From Bacillota bacterium (GTDB taxonomy: Bacteria; Bacillota; UBA4882; UBA8346), in the NCBI GenBank assembly GCA_023402395.1, contig JAEYGI010000002.1, forward strand, positions 62,001 through 126,000: a stretch of DNA of 64,000 nt, given 5' to 3'. Each line of letters starts with the position of its first letter. Position 1 is the stretch's first letter. Shown one piece after another: positions 8,607-16,758 of this stretch. The position numbers and the translations under genes were made by a program. The notes under the pieces are model-generated. The model ran no database searches. It saw only the letters and a list, made by a program, of their open reading frames with translations, and was not told where the DNA came from.

Positions 8607-9184
8607 CGGCCTTTTTTCACCTTCCGTGAGTTGGATTTGGCCTTTTTTTTCGGTCTTTTCTTGGGATTTAAATCGATCGGAAACAGCGCCAGCACTTTCC
8701 CTACGGAGAAAACGATATCATTGGCGCGCTCGATGGCAAACGATTTTCCAAACGCTTTTCCGCCGACGGTCAGCGCCGCCACTAGCGCGATACCGATCGG
8801 GCTTAGCCACTCCTCCAGGCCGATCCGGTACTTATTGCCGAGGGCCAAGGTAAGCGCGGCCACCAAGGCGCCGCCGATGGTTCCGGCAATATCCCCCACC
8901 ACGTCATTGCAGAAATTGGCTACTTTGTCGGCGCGCCGGACCAAATAAATCGCTTGTTTGGATCCGCTCACCTTATCGGCGGCCATGGCGTGAAACGGGG
9001 TTTCCGTGGCGGCGGTCACCGCGGTTCCGACAATGTCGAAGGCAATTCCGGTCAAAATGACAATAAGTAAAATGCCCAATGAAAGCCACCAGGCAATGGA
9101 CCCGCTGAAAAAAAAGGAAATGACCAGGGACGCGGTAAACGCTAAAAGAGCGATTCGCAACGCTCGCAGGGCATTGGAGAACAA
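8603..9184 (-). CDS. oapA: OLE RNA-associated membrane protein OapA
   Basis: This about 193-residue membrane protein has roughly four hydrophobic helices, a DxxxD motif (NDVVGD, residues 94 and 98) between them, conserved stretches TETPFHAMAADKV and RRADKVANF, and a very basic C-terminus (KKRPKKKAKSNSRKVKK) suited to RNA contact. OapA of alkaliphilic Bacillus binds OLE RNA and holds it at the membrane, and its conserved DxxxD motif is known to matter. The identification rests on this motif, the topology, and position between the OLE RNA and dxs. The frame is open to 9418 but the extra residues overlap OLE RNA. A TTG at 9184 with AAGGTGAT five bases upstream is the most likely start. It overlaps dxs by four bases. 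Confidence 0.85.
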   Translation of the reverse strand: MFSNALRALRIALLAFTASLVISFFFSGSIAWWLSLGILLIVILTGIAFDIVGTAVTAATETPFHAMAADKVSGSKQAIYLVRRADKVANFCNDVVGDIAGTIGGALVAALTLALGNKYRIGLEEWLSPIGIALVAALTVGGKAFGKSFAIERANDIVFSVGKVLALFPIDLNPKKRPKKKAKSNSRKVKKGR

Positions 9185-9269
9185 ACGATCACCTTGCAAT
9201 TTAATAGGATTCGAATCAAAAAAGACCCTTGACAGGGCCGGTTCCTCTCTCAAATATGGAAAAGCGGAG

Positions 9270-9884
9270 ATGGTATCCACCGAGTAAAAATTGTGGCTTA
9301 GGTCCAGTAGGTTTTCCCAAAGACCTCCGCATCGTCGCCGACCCGGCGGTTTCCCATTATGGTCTCTTTGCTTCGTCACCGAACACAAGACTGGATTACC
9401 ACTTAGTCCACACTGCAATCCCCGGTGGAACTCATTGCTGAGCAGCCTAGGAGTTTTCCTCCACAGAGCAATTCATCTTCTAGCCTCTTTTGCGCTGTTG
9501 GGTTTCAACGGCGGAGTGCCGCTCGGTTCTGCAGAACTATCGCGGTCTGGTTCCCGTATCCTCCCAACCCGCTCAAGGCAGGCTACACTGCACCGATACT
9601 AAGTACTAAAGACCCGTACCATATGCAGGTTTACCCCCAAGCCGTAGTTCACGCTTCGCTTTTAGACAAAAACGGGATCCCCACGCACTTGGGCCTCCAC
9701 GGTGGTGGGGTCTACGCCCACATGCCATTGTGGATCGCCCCATCCCCTTAACCCCCAGCACCAACCCCCAACTGGGCGTCGGCAGCCAGCACCAGGGACT
9801 TCATCGATGTGCCCTCAACGGATTTTTAGGCCCGTCTTCGAAGATGGTTGCTCTGACTAGGATACTACACCATCTCCTTGCTTA
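9270..9884 (-). ncRNA. ole: OLE RNA (ornate, large, extremophilic RNA)
   Basis: About 615 bases without a plausible gene separate the yuiD-like gene from oapA and are densely structured on the minus strand. Examples are a seven-base-pair stem AGATGGT/ACCATCT (9869-9875 with 9842-9848) near the 5' end, CCCCAC/GTGGGG (9679-9684 with 9705-9710), and AGGTC/GACCT near the 3' end. Size, strand, position directly upstream of oapA and dxs, and the linked xse and polyprenyl synthase genes match the known OLE RNA context in anaerobic, thermophilic and alkaliphilic Bacillota. OLE forms a membrane ribonucleoprotein with OapA and affects tolerance to alcohols, cold and magnesium. Ends are approximate: the 5' end is set from the promoter, the 3' end from the last hairpin. 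Confidence 0.88.
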
Positions 9885-9890
9885 CTGTCT

Positions 9891-9920
9891 ATTATAACAT
9901 ATTTTTATTTCCCTGCACAA
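9891..9920 (-). promoter_or_regulatory. Extended -10 promoter for OLE RNA
   Basis: On the minus strand TGTTATAAT forms a perfect -10 hexamer (9891-9896) with the extended TGn element. A partial -35 TTGTGC lies 18 bases upstream. Transcription would start near 9884, at the first base of the structured OLE region, so OLE, oapA, dxs and yhhQ probably have their own promoter distinct from the xseA-ispA operon. Confidence 0.75.
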
Positions 9921-9969
9921 AAACCTGTTACCAGGATTGGTTGGGAATTGTCAATTTATTGAATGGGCG

Positions 9970-10100
9970 GTTTTGGTCTTGGTTCTTGGTTCTTTGTTGT
10001 TGCTTCTTGATGTTGGTTTCTTAGCAATTCTACTACCTGGACCAAAGGCTAAAAACGAACTAGAAACCAGACAACCAGCAACTGGTAACTAGAAACCAAC
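9970..10100. repeat. Inverted heptad repeat, copy 1
   Basis: The left arm is a run of 7-base units of the type TTCTTGG (9970-10025) and the right arm carries the complementary type GAAACCA / GTAACTA (10045-10100). A perfect ten-base pair gttggtttct (10012-10021) / agaaaccaac (10091-10100) joins the arms. It fills the gap between the OLE promoter and the yuiD-like gene and touches the latter's stop codon. Related copies lie at 44-46.5 kb. Confidence 0.75.
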
Positions 10101-10546
10101 TACATCAGCAACACCGTCATCACCACGCCGAGGGCGGCGCCGGCGATCACCTCCACCGGGGTATGGCCGAGCAGTTCCTTCAAGCGCTCCTGATGAAACT
10201 CCCCTTCCTCAAAGATCTCGTCGACGATTTTATTCAAGGTCACCGCCTGGCGGCTGGCGGCCAGGCGCACTCCGGCGGCGTCGTACATAACGATCACCGC
10301 AAAGATCATTGCCACGGCGGTGACCGTATTGTCCCAGCCCTTTTCGATCCCCACCGCGGTGACGAGCGACGACACCAGCGCCGAATGGGAACTGGGCATT
10401 CCTCCGGCGCCGACGAACCGTTTAAAATTAATCCGCCGTTCTTTCATAAAATCAAACGCGCCCTTGAGCAATTGCGCTACCAGCCAGGCGGAGAAGGCCG
10501 TCCAAAGCACTTTGTTGGAAGCGAACTCCCGAAAAAAATCGTGCAA
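10100..10546 (-). CDS. yuiD: Divergent PAP2 family protein (YuiD, DUF212)
   Basis: This 148-residue membrane protein has the DUF212 layout: an N-terminal helix, then GGMPSSHSALVSSL near residues 48-61, MYDAAGVRLAASRQA near 87-101, and a last helix after LGHTPVEVIAG. The SSH and later GHTPxE motifs recall the catalytic histidines of PAP2-type phosphatases, here in a shortened family. The substrate is not known, but a lipid pyrophosphate would fit next to a polyprenyl diphosphate synthase. It lies between the polyprenyl synthase gene and OLE RNA on the same strand. Confidence 0.9.
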   Translation of the reverse strand: MHDFFREFASNKVLWTAFSAWLVAQLLKGAFDFMKERRINFKRFVGAGGMPSSHSALVSSLVTAVGIEKGWDNTVTAVAMIFAVIVMYDAAGVRLAASRQAVTLNKIVDEIFEEGEFHQERLKELLGHTPVEVIAGAALGVVMTVLLM

Positions 10547-10744
10547 ACCGATTCCCTCTTCTCGTAATTTGATTAAAGCGATGATGCCATGTTGGTATCA
10601 AAATTCAGGAGCTGCATACCCGAGCGAAAATCGTTCTTTTGTTGCTCCGGTCCGGTGAACGATGAAAAATTTAAGATTATTGCATTCCGGATAAAGCTTT
10701 TTGGGTAACCCCGGCGCTTTTGGCCGGGATTGATCCCGACGTTT

Positions 10745-11824
10745 CTAAAAATCGCGGTTGACCACATAGCGCGCCCAGACCAGCAACAGTTCCTTATAAT
10801 ACGACTCGGGCAGGGGCGCGATTTCTTCCAGGGCTTCGCCGACGATCGCTTCCGCCAGGTTCCGGGTATATTCGATGCCGTTAAATTCGACCAAGATCCG
10901 GCGAACCCGCTCGATCTCCGTTTCGCTGATAAACGGATTGCCAAGCCAGCGGTCCAAGTACTCCCGTTCGGCGGCGCCGGCGTTTTGATACGCATGAAGC
11001 ACAATGGTGGTCCGCTTGCCTTCCCGGATATCCGAGCCTACGTTCTTGCCGAGTAGCTTCTCGTCGCCGGTGATTCCCAGAATGTCGTCCTGCAGTTGAA
11101 ACGCGGCGCCGCATTTCCGGGCGAACCGGCCCACCGCCGCAATCAAGCCGTTCTCGGCCACGGTTTTGCCGAGCCCGATGGAAGCGCCGGCGATTCCGGC
11201 GTATTCATAAAGTACGCCGGTCTTCAGCTCCAGCATGGTCAGAACTTCCGCCTCGGTCAGCTCCGGAATCGGACGCCTGGCGAATAAGACATCCAGCGCC
11301 TCTCCTTCCACCAGCCCGTTGGTGACATCCACTTCGAGCCGGTGCACTAGATCCAGGACCACTGGGAGCGGAACTCCCAGCTTGGCCGAATCAAGCAATA
11401 GCCGGACCGACCAGGCGTGTTGCAGATCGCCGGTCAGGATCGCCACGTTCCGGCCGAGATCGGCCGCTTCCTTGTCCGGATAGCCCCAATCCAGGGCTTT
11501 CTGCCGGAACTCTTCATGAACGGTCGGCTGGCCGCGCCGCCGTGGATCGTTATCGATAATATCGTCATGAACCAAAGTCCAGGTATGATAGACTTCAACC
11601 GAGGCCGCGGCCAGCCGCGCCCGTTCCTCCGGACCGCCCACCGCGCCGCAGCAGAAAAAGAGAATTCCCGGCCGGAACCGTTTGGCCGGACGGTTCAGAT
11701 AAGAGTACACCGCCTGCCGCAGCGGTTCAGGCCGAAAGCAGTCCCGATACTCCGGCCGGTTAAACGCCTCGACCACCATGGCTTCCCGTTCTTTCAACGC
11801 TTGGACGAATGCTTCCCTGTTCAC
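10745..11824 (-). CDS. Polyprenyl diphosphate synthase (IspA/GGPP synthase family)
   Basis: This 359-residue trans-prenyltransferase builds prenyl diphosphates from IPP and an allylic starter. The first aspartate-rich motif is VHDDIIDND near residue 90 and the second is QLQDDILGITGD near residue 242; KRFRP near 48-52 binds diphosphate. It is longer than IspA of Escherichia coli, so the chain length (farnesyl, geranylgeranyl or longer) cannot be set from sequence. It follows xseB by two bases, the classic xseA-xseB-ispA order. A GC-rich hairpin after the stop, CCCGGC/GCCGGG near 10710-10728, lacks a clear U-run. Confidence 0.92.
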   Translation of the reverse strand: MNREAFVQALKEREAMVVEAFNRPEYRDCFRPEPLRQAVYSYLNRPAKRFRPGILFFCCGAVGGPEERARLAAASVEVYHTWTLVHDDIIDNDPRRRGQPTVHEEFRQKALDWGYPDKEAADLGRNVAILTGDLQHAWSVRLLLDSAKLGVPLPVVLDLVHRLEVDVTNGLVEGEALDVLFARRPIPELTEAEVLTMLELKTGVLYEYAGIAGASIGLGKTVAENGLIAAVGRFARKCGAAFQLQDDILGITGDEKLLGKNVGSDIREGKRTTIVLHAYQNAGAAEREYLDRWLGNPFISETEIERVRRILVEFNGIEYTRNLAEAIVGEALEEIAPLPESYYKELLLVWARYVVNRDF

Positions 11825-11826
11825 CC

Positions 11827-12087
11827 TCAGTCCTCCTCAACCCCTGGTTTGAACTGCCCCAGCTTCGGCTGGCCGTTTTCGGCCCCCAGGAAGATCTCCA
11901 GCCTTCCCTCGGCCGCATCCAGCTTGCCGGCACAGAAACGGGCCAAGCCGACCCCTTCCTCGAACAATTTCAGGCTTTCTTCCAGCGAAAGCTCGCCTGC
12001 TTCCAACCGTTGCACAATATCGGTCAGGCGCTCGATCGCCTCTTCATAGCTCCGCTCACCGGCCGCGGCCGGCCCAGTTTCGGTCAT
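11827..12087 (-). CDS. xseB: Exodeoxyribonuclease VII small subunit
   Basis: This 86-residue protein carries the XseB core SYEEAIERLTDIVQRLEAGE and LEESLKLFEEGVGLARFC. These are two coiled-coil helices that bind several copies of XseB around each XseA. The enzyme degrades single-stranded DNA from both ends to oligonucleotides. The gene overlaps xseA by four bases and is followed at once by the polyprenyl synthase gene. Confidence 0.95.
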   Translation of the reverse strand: MTETGPAAAGERSYEEAIERLTDIVQRLEAGELSLEESLKLFEEGVGLARFCAGKLDAAEGRLEIFLGAENGQPKLGQFKPGVEED

Positions 12088-13292
12088 GACGATGTCTCCT
12101 TAGCCACGATTTCGCATTGCAGACGTCCCGAGGCCAAAATCACCCGAACCCGGTCGCCCGTTTGCACTTGATCGGAACGCTTGACAAAGACGCCGTCGGC
12201 CCGCTCAACGATGGAGTAACCCCGTTGCAAGGTAGCCAATGGACTGAGCGAGTCCAATTTGCCCAGCACCTTATAATAGCGTTCCCGCTCCAAACTCAAA
12301 TTGTGCCGGATGACGCGAAGCATCCGCTCAGACAAAAGATCCAGATCCTGGCGGCGCTGATCAACCATTCGTCGCGGCGCCTGAAAGACCCGGCTCCGCG
12401 TCAGCCGCTTCAGTTCGATCCGGTTGGTTTGCAATTTACGCCGGATCGCCGCCAGTAACCGTTTTTGACAACTTTCCAATTGAAGCGCGAGGGCCGCTTG
12501 CTCCGGCACCGCCAGTTCGGCGGCTGCCGACGGCGTGGGCGCCCGGAGGTCCGCCACCCAATCGGCGATGGTAAAATCGGTCTCATGGCCGACCGCAGCG
12601 ATGATCGGTAGCGGAAAATCGACGATGGCCCGCGCCACCCGCTCATCATTGAAGGCCCAGAGTTCTTCCAGCGACCCGCCGCCCCGTCCGATGATCACCA
12701 GATCGAGATGACGGAAACGCCCGGCTTCCTGCAGCGCCCGCACTAGGCTGGCCGGGGCCTCGTCCCCCTGCACCTGGGCGGGGATGATTAGAATGTCCAG
12801 ATTGGGCCGGCGCCGCCGCAAAATCTTGATGATATCCCGCACCGCCGCGCCCGTGGGCGAAGTGATAATCCCGATCCGTTGCGGCAGGGGCGGCAGCGCT
12901 TTTTTTCGTCCCGGATCGAACAAGCCTTCCGCTTCCAGCTTGGCCTTAAGTTTTTCAAACGCCTGATGCAGGTCGCCGAGCCCCGCCTCGGCCATGGCCT
13001 CGACGTAGAGCTGCACCTGGCCCAGTTTTTCATAAACCGAGAGCCGGCCCTGGACTTGAACGGCCACGCCTTCGGCGGGATTGAACTTCAATGCTCTGGC
13101 CTGGGAGCGAAACATCACGCAACTCAACCGCGCGCCTTCGTCCTTCAGCGTAAAGTAAAGATGGCCGGAGCTGTGGCGGGTGAAATTAGAGATCTCCCCC
13201 CGAATCCAAACCTCATCCAGCAGGAAGCTCTCCTCAACGAGCTGTTTTAAGGCATGAATCAGTTGAGTCACGGTGATCAATTGCGGCGTCAC
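12084..13292 (-). CDS. xseA: Exodeoxyribonuclease VII large subunit
   Basis: This 402-residue protein has the N-terminal OB-fold (ISNFTRHSSGHLYFTLKD near residues 33-50) and the exonuclease domain with IGIITSPTGAAVRDI and VIIGRGGGSLEELWAFNDE, then AVGHETDFTIADWVADLRAPTPSAAAEL, the known core signatures. It supplies the active site and single-strand binding of exonuclease VII. It is the first gene of the xseA-xseB-prenyl synthase run; a GGG-rich ribosome site precedes the ATG. Confidence 0.97.
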   Translation of the reverse strand: MTPQLITVTQLIHALKQLVEESFLLDEVWIRGEISNFTRHSSGHLYFTLKDEGARLSCVMFRSQARALKFNPAEGVAVQVQGRLSVYEKLGQVQLYVEAMAEAGLGDLHQAFEKLKAKLEAEGLFDPGRKKALPPLPQRIGIITSPTGAAVRDIIKILRRRRPNLDILIIPAQVQGDEAPASLVRALQEAGRFRHLDLVIIGRGGGSLEELWAFNDERVARAIVDFPLPIIAAVGHETDFTIADWVADLRAPTPSAAAELAVPEQAALALQLESCQKRLLAAIRRKLQTNRIELKRLTRSRVFQAPRRMVDQRRQDLDLLSERMLRVIRHNLSLERERYYKVLGKLDSLSPLATLQRGYSIVERADGVFVKRSDQVQTGDRVRVILASGRLQCEIVAKETSS

Positions 13293-13940
13293 AACGGTAC
13301 CCCTTTCCCGAACTTTAATAATTCGGTAAATTATCCTAAAGTTCCTGCCAAGATCGATGATTTCCTCGACCGGAGCGGTTAATACGGACGGGATACCTTT
13401 CCCACCGGATCCGTCCGGGCATGATCCTCGAATAAGGCTTGACGCGCATCTTGTGGCTTATTTGGATAATATAAAGGGTAATAACCTAATGCCATTTAGG
13501 CTTAAATCGCGGCATCGGTTGGTGGTTATGACAGAGGACTTGTGAGTCTCAAGTGGTCGAAGGTAATTATAAATCTGTTTATATGCCTTATTATCGCATC
13601 CACGGAGAGTTTGCCCAAGCCGGAAATGATTAGGCATCGCTCAATCACGGAAAATCATTTTCCGGAAATGATTTCTTCCGGCGCCGGTTGCCCGGGTACC
13701 GGAACGATCCGCTGATGGGCAAAAATCTAACCGGAACGGAAATTTCCGGAATGACCCGGCCCTCGCGAAACTTCGGAAATCTTGTTTCCGGATTGGCGCT
13801 CCTGCCCGGTAAACTGTCTCCGGCATGCATCCTTCCCGGAAAGAGAATTTCCATGTTCACCATGAGCCAAATCCGGATTCGGGCGATTCGTCACCGGCAG
13901 TCCGGGAGAAGAATCGCGGTTGACCGGCAACAGTTAAACC
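13293..13940. other. Gene-free, palindrome-rich interval
   Basis: No supported gene. Between about 13620 and 13850 several inverted CGGAAA/TTTCCG motifs cluster: GGAAAA-TCA-TTTTCC (13649-13663), a perfect palindrome CGGAAATTTCCG (13737-13748) and CGGAAA/TTTCCG (13774-13790). CCGGAAATGATT occurs twice, 42 bases apart (13620-13631, 13662-13673). The xseA side must also hold that operon's promoter. Confidence 0.6.
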
Positions 13941-13975
13941 AAAAAAATTGACGGGGCGAGAAATTCTCGCCCCGT
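13941..13975 (-). terminator. Rho-independent terminator of the SASP gene
   Basis: A twelve-base-pair stem ACGGGGCGAGAA with its complement (13951-13975) is followed on the minus strand by CAATTTTTTT. It stands just after the SASP stop codon. Confidence 0.95.
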
Positions 13976-13981
13976 TAAGTA

Positions 13982-14338
13982 CTAGTAGAGTTTATCCAGG
14001 CTGTTCAGATTGAGGGAAGGATTCGTCGGCAGCTTGTCTTGCTGCTGCTGCTGGCTCTGATACCCGCCTTGAAGCTGGTTTTGGAGTCCGGCTTTGAATC
14101 CAGCCTGCACATTGACCAGCGCCTGCTCGGCGATGGACCGCTCGGCCGCCTCAATCATCCGTTTTACCATATGCCCTCCGACTGCTCCGCAGTCCCGGGA
14201 AGTCATATAGCCCCAGTAGTCTCCCACGATCGGAGTGGTATCGATATTCAATTCCTTGGAGATCTCGTACTTCATGTTTTGAAGCGCCTGGGCCGCCTCT
14301 TTCACGACATAACTGTTGCTGCGTTGACCAGTACCCAT
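13982..14338 (-). CDS. Alpha/beta-type small acid-soluble spore protein
   Basis: The 118-residue protein shows the DNA-binding helices of alpha/beta SASPs: ALQNMKYEISKELNI, with the germination protease cleavage region YEISKE, and YWGYMTSRDCGAVGGHMVKRMI. These proteins coat spore DNA, shift it toward A form and protect it from UV and heat, then are degraded on germination. Most members are 60-90 residues. This one has an extra C-terminal tail of about 40 residues rich in glutamine (QSQQQQQ). A GGGGGG-rich ribosome site lies upstream and a strong terminator follows. It stands alone. A sigma-G promoter is expected but no clear match was found. Confidence 0.95.
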   Translation of the reverse strand: MGTGQRSNSYVVKEAAQALQNMKYEISKELNIDTTPIVGDYWGYMTSRDCGAVGGHMVKRMIEAAERSIAEQALVNVQAGFKAGLQNQLQGGYQSQQQQQDKLPTNPSLNLNSLDKLY

Positions 14339-14527
14339 TAATTTTTACCCCCCTTTCCTTGTGGTCTGAAATTAATTTGCCCAGCTAAAGGCGATTAATA
14401 AACTTTTAATGATTGGAATATTTCATGGTTACTGCCAGTTGTTCCAGTCGATTTAAATTAAAATGGTAAATTTTGTTGGGAGGTAACCGGGGAATCAGAG
14501 AAAGAATAATGACGAGGTGAGAAAAAC

Positions 14528-14725
14528 ATGGAATATATTTTGGAAATGAACTCAAGCCACCAACTGACGATCCCCGCTCCGTTCGTCGACGAACTGCATT
14601 TGGCTCCGGGCGCCCATTTTGTCGCCAGACTCGAATCCGGAAGGCTGATCATCGAAAGACTGCCGTTTTCCAGGCTGGAGGCGGCCAAAGCGCTGGATCA
14701 AACCGTCCAGTCGCTTCACGAGTAG
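14528..14725 (+). CDS. AbrB/SpoVT-like DNA-binding domain protein
   Basis: This 65-residue protein has the swapped-hairpin layout of AbrB/MazE regulators: LTIPAPFVDELHLAPGAHFVARLESGRLIIERL. Proline and acidic residues are where the family has IPxxVRexLgLkpGdxv. Such proteins bind DNA as dimers and act as transition-state regulators or antitoxins. A GAGGTGAG ribosome site precedes the ATG. No toxin gene follows; the next gene on the same strand encodes a cysteine-desulfurase-like enzyme, so an antitoxin role is not supported. The target is unknown. Confidence 0.7.
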   Translation: MEYILEMNSSHQLTIPAPFVDELHLAPGAHFVARLESGRLIIERLPFSRLEAAKALDQTVQSLHE

Positions 14726-14770
14726 CCAAAAGTCCCTCTCCCTCATACCATGGGAGAGAGGTGTGTCTAC

Positions 14771-16054
14771 TTGGATCTTTCCGAACTAATTTATGGTTAC
14801 GGGCAAACTGTGCCGACCGCGCGCGGCGACCGCCAGTATGTCAACTTGGATAACGCGGCCAGCACCCCCCCGTTTAAACAGGTTATCCAGGCCATCTGCA
14901 ACGAAGCGGCCTGGTATTCCAGCATTCACCGGGGGGCGGGTTACAAGTCCCGCTATATGACGGAAAAATATGAGAACTCCCGTAAAATTGTAGCTGATTT
15001 CGTGGGCGCCGATCCCGACCATGATGTAGTGATCTTTACGAAGAACACTACAGATTCCTTGAATAAACTCTCCCATTACTTGCAATTCCTGCCCGGGGAA
15101 TGGGTGGTGCATACCGCCCTGGAACATCATTCGAACGAACTGCCCTGGGCCAAATATTCCAATTTCGCCGTCGGATTGGATGGCTCCGGAATCAATCTGG
15201 GGGAAGCTGAAAACTTTTTAAAACGGCACTCGGGCCAGGTCAAACTGGTGGCCGTTTCCGGGGCGTCAAACGTCACCGGCCATACCCCGTCCATTTATAC
15301 CCTGGCGGAACTCGCCCATGCGGCCGGGGCGAAAATCGCGGTGGACGGCGCGCAACTGGTTCCACACCGCCCGGTGAATATGTACCCGCCTTCCGACCCC
15401 CGACATCTGGACTTTCTCGCCTTTTCCGCCCACAAAATGTACGCTCCGTTCGGGGTGGGTGTCCTGATCGGGCCCCGCGCTCTTTTTCAACGCACTCCGC
15501 CGAGCCAGGTCGGGGGCGGCACAGTCAAAGGAATCGGCTCCGCGGGCATCATCTGGTCCGATCCGCCCGAAGTTGAGGAGGCCGGTTCCCCCAACGTGCT
15601 GGGAGTTACTGCGCTTACCGAAGCCATTCAAGTGCTGTCGTCCATCGGCTGGCAGTCCCTGATCGAACAGGAGACCAAACTGATTGAATACACGATTGAA
15701 CATTTGCGGCAGATTCCGGGGATTACTGTTATTAATCCTGAGAATAAAGACCGGGTCGGGGTAATCTCCTTTGACGTGGCGGGGTTTCACCATGAGAAAG
15801 TAGCATCCTATCTGGCCGATGAATGGGGAATCGGGGTCCGCAGCGGCTGCTTTTGCGCCAGAAAATATGTCCGGCTGCTGTTGAACTTAAACTCCAATCA
15901 GTTGCAAACAGCCATCCAAGGAGTTGTTTCCAACCATCCCGAGTCCGTGCCCGGCCTGGTCCGGGTCAGTTTCGGATGCTACAATCAATTATGGGAAGCG
16001 GAGTTGCTCTGCCAATCCCTGGCCGAATTGCTGCGTTTAAAGCCGCAGCAATAA
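14771..16054 (+). CDS. Class V aminotransferase, cysteine desulfurase-like
   Basis: This protein of about 427 residues has the fold-type I PLP signature AFSAHKMYAPFGVGVLIG, where the lysine binds PLP, the N-terminal substrate loop YVNLDNAASTPP, and a C-terminal SGCFCARKYV segment carrying the cysteine expected in SufS/Csd-type sulfur transfer. It resembles SufS-like enzymes that take sulfur from cysteine, but no scaffold or partner gene is adjacent. An ATG at 14750 lacks a ribosome site and lies in the loop of a CTCTCCC/GGGAGAG hairpin. The TTG at 14771 follows GAGAGGTG at good distance and is preferred. The AbrB-like gene upstream may regulate it. Confidence 0.82.
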   Translation: MDLSELIYGYGQTVPTARGDRQYVNLDNAASTPPFKQVIQAICNEAAWYSSIHRGAGYKSRYMTEKYENSRKIVADFVGADPDHDVVIFTKNTTDSLNKLSHYLQFLPGEWVVHTALEHHSNELPWAKYSNFAVGLDGSGINLGEAENFLKRHSGQVKLVAVSGASNVTGHTPSIYTLAELAHAAGAKIAVDGAQLVPHRPVNMYPPSDPRHLDFLAFSAHKMYAPFGVGVLIGPRALFQRTPPSQVGGGTVKGIGSAGIIWSDPPEVEEAGSPNVLGVTALTEAIQVLSSIGWQSLIEQETKLIEYTIEHLRQIPGITVINPENKDRVGVISFDVAGFHHEKVASYLADEWGIGVRSGCFCARKYVRLLLNLNSNQLQTAIQGVVSNHPESVPGLVRVSFGCYNQLWEAELLCQSLAELLRLKPQQ

Positions 16055-16080
16055 ACCTTGGCCAAAGGCCAAGGTTTATA
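16051..16080 (+). terminator. Hairpin overlapping the aminotransferase stop codon
   Basis: A perfect thirteen-base-pair stem ATAAACCTTGGCC/GGCCAAGGTTTAT with an AAA loop begins inside the stop codon. There is no long U-run after it on either strand, so termination strength is uncertain. Confidence 0.65.
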
Positions 16081-16187
16081 CGACGTGAAAGTACCCTTTG
16101 ATGATTTTTCATAAACCGAACGCCGAGAAGATTGCGACCGAAAAAACAGACCGCCGCGTTTATTCCTAAAATCCGGGGCGCAAATGA

Positions 16188-16703
16188 TTAATCGGCTTTA
16201 AAAGCGCCCCGCCAGCGCCACAAGTAATCCAGGCCGGAACAGATGGTCAAAAGCACCGCCAGCCATAGGAACCAGATGCTGAACGGGAGCTTTAGCATGA
16301 TCAGCGCAATCGCCACGATCTGCGTGAACGTTTTCAGCTTGCCCCAGGGGCTGGCGGCGATCGCCAAGCCCTTTTTGCCGGCGTGATGTCGCAAAACGGT
16401 AATCATCACTTCCCGAAGAACGATGATCCAGACGGCCAGCCAGGGAACCCGGTTCAAATTCGCCAGCACTACCAGGGTTAGGATGATCAATACCTTATCG
16501 GCGAAAGGATCAAAGGATTTCCCGAAGGGAGTGATTTCTTTGCGCGCCCGGGCGGCGTAACCGTCCAAACCGTCGGTCAGGCCGGCCAGAATAAAAATAA
16601 TCGCCGCCAGCATATCCCGCCCCGGGATGTCCCAGAACAGAATCCCGACGCAGACCGGCGCCAAAATAATTCTCGAAGCTGTTATCCAATTGGCCAGACT
16701 CAT
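16188..16703 (-). CDS. pgsA: CDP-diacylglycerol-glycerol-3-phosphate 3-phosphatidyltransferase
   Basis: This 171-residue membrane enzyme transfers the phosphatidyl group from CDP-diacylglycerol to glycerol 3-phosphate, giving phosphatidylglycerol phosphate. The CDP-alcohol phosphotransferase signature DGxxAR...G...D...D is present as DGLDGYAARARKEITPFG followed by KSFDPFADK near residues 43-70. About five helices are visible and the start MSLANWITASRIILAP is typical. It follows rimO on the same strand, an arrangement common in Bacillota. Confidence 0.95.
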   Translation of the reverse strand: MSLANWITASRIILAPVCVGILFWDIPGRDMLAAIIFILAGLTDGLDGYAARARKEITPFGKSFDPFADKVLIILTLVVLANLNRVPWLAVWIIVLREVMITVLRHHAGKKGLAIAASPWGKLKTFTQIVAIALIMLKLPFSIWFLWLAVLLTICSGLDYLWRWRGAFKAD

Positions 16704-16758
16704 TATGTTTCCCCCATCAGTTTAGAGAAACATTTCGGCATTTTTCCCGAAAATCCTG

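Noticed and set aside
9185..9418. N-terminal extension of the oapA reading frame
   Set aside because: It overlaps the 3' end of OLE RNA, has no membrane or family similarity, and a TTG with a good ribosome site lies at 9184.
9425..9751. Plus-strand reading frame inside the OLE region
   Set aside because: No ribosome site or recognisable domain; the region is explained by structured RNA on the other strand.
10705..10735. Terminator after the polyprenyl synthase gene
   Set aside because: A CCCGGC/GCCGGG hairpin exists but lacks a U-run, so termination is not supported.
13357..13545. Small plus-strand frame between xseA and the SASP gene
   Set aside because: No ribosome site, no similarity, in a palindrome-rich gap.
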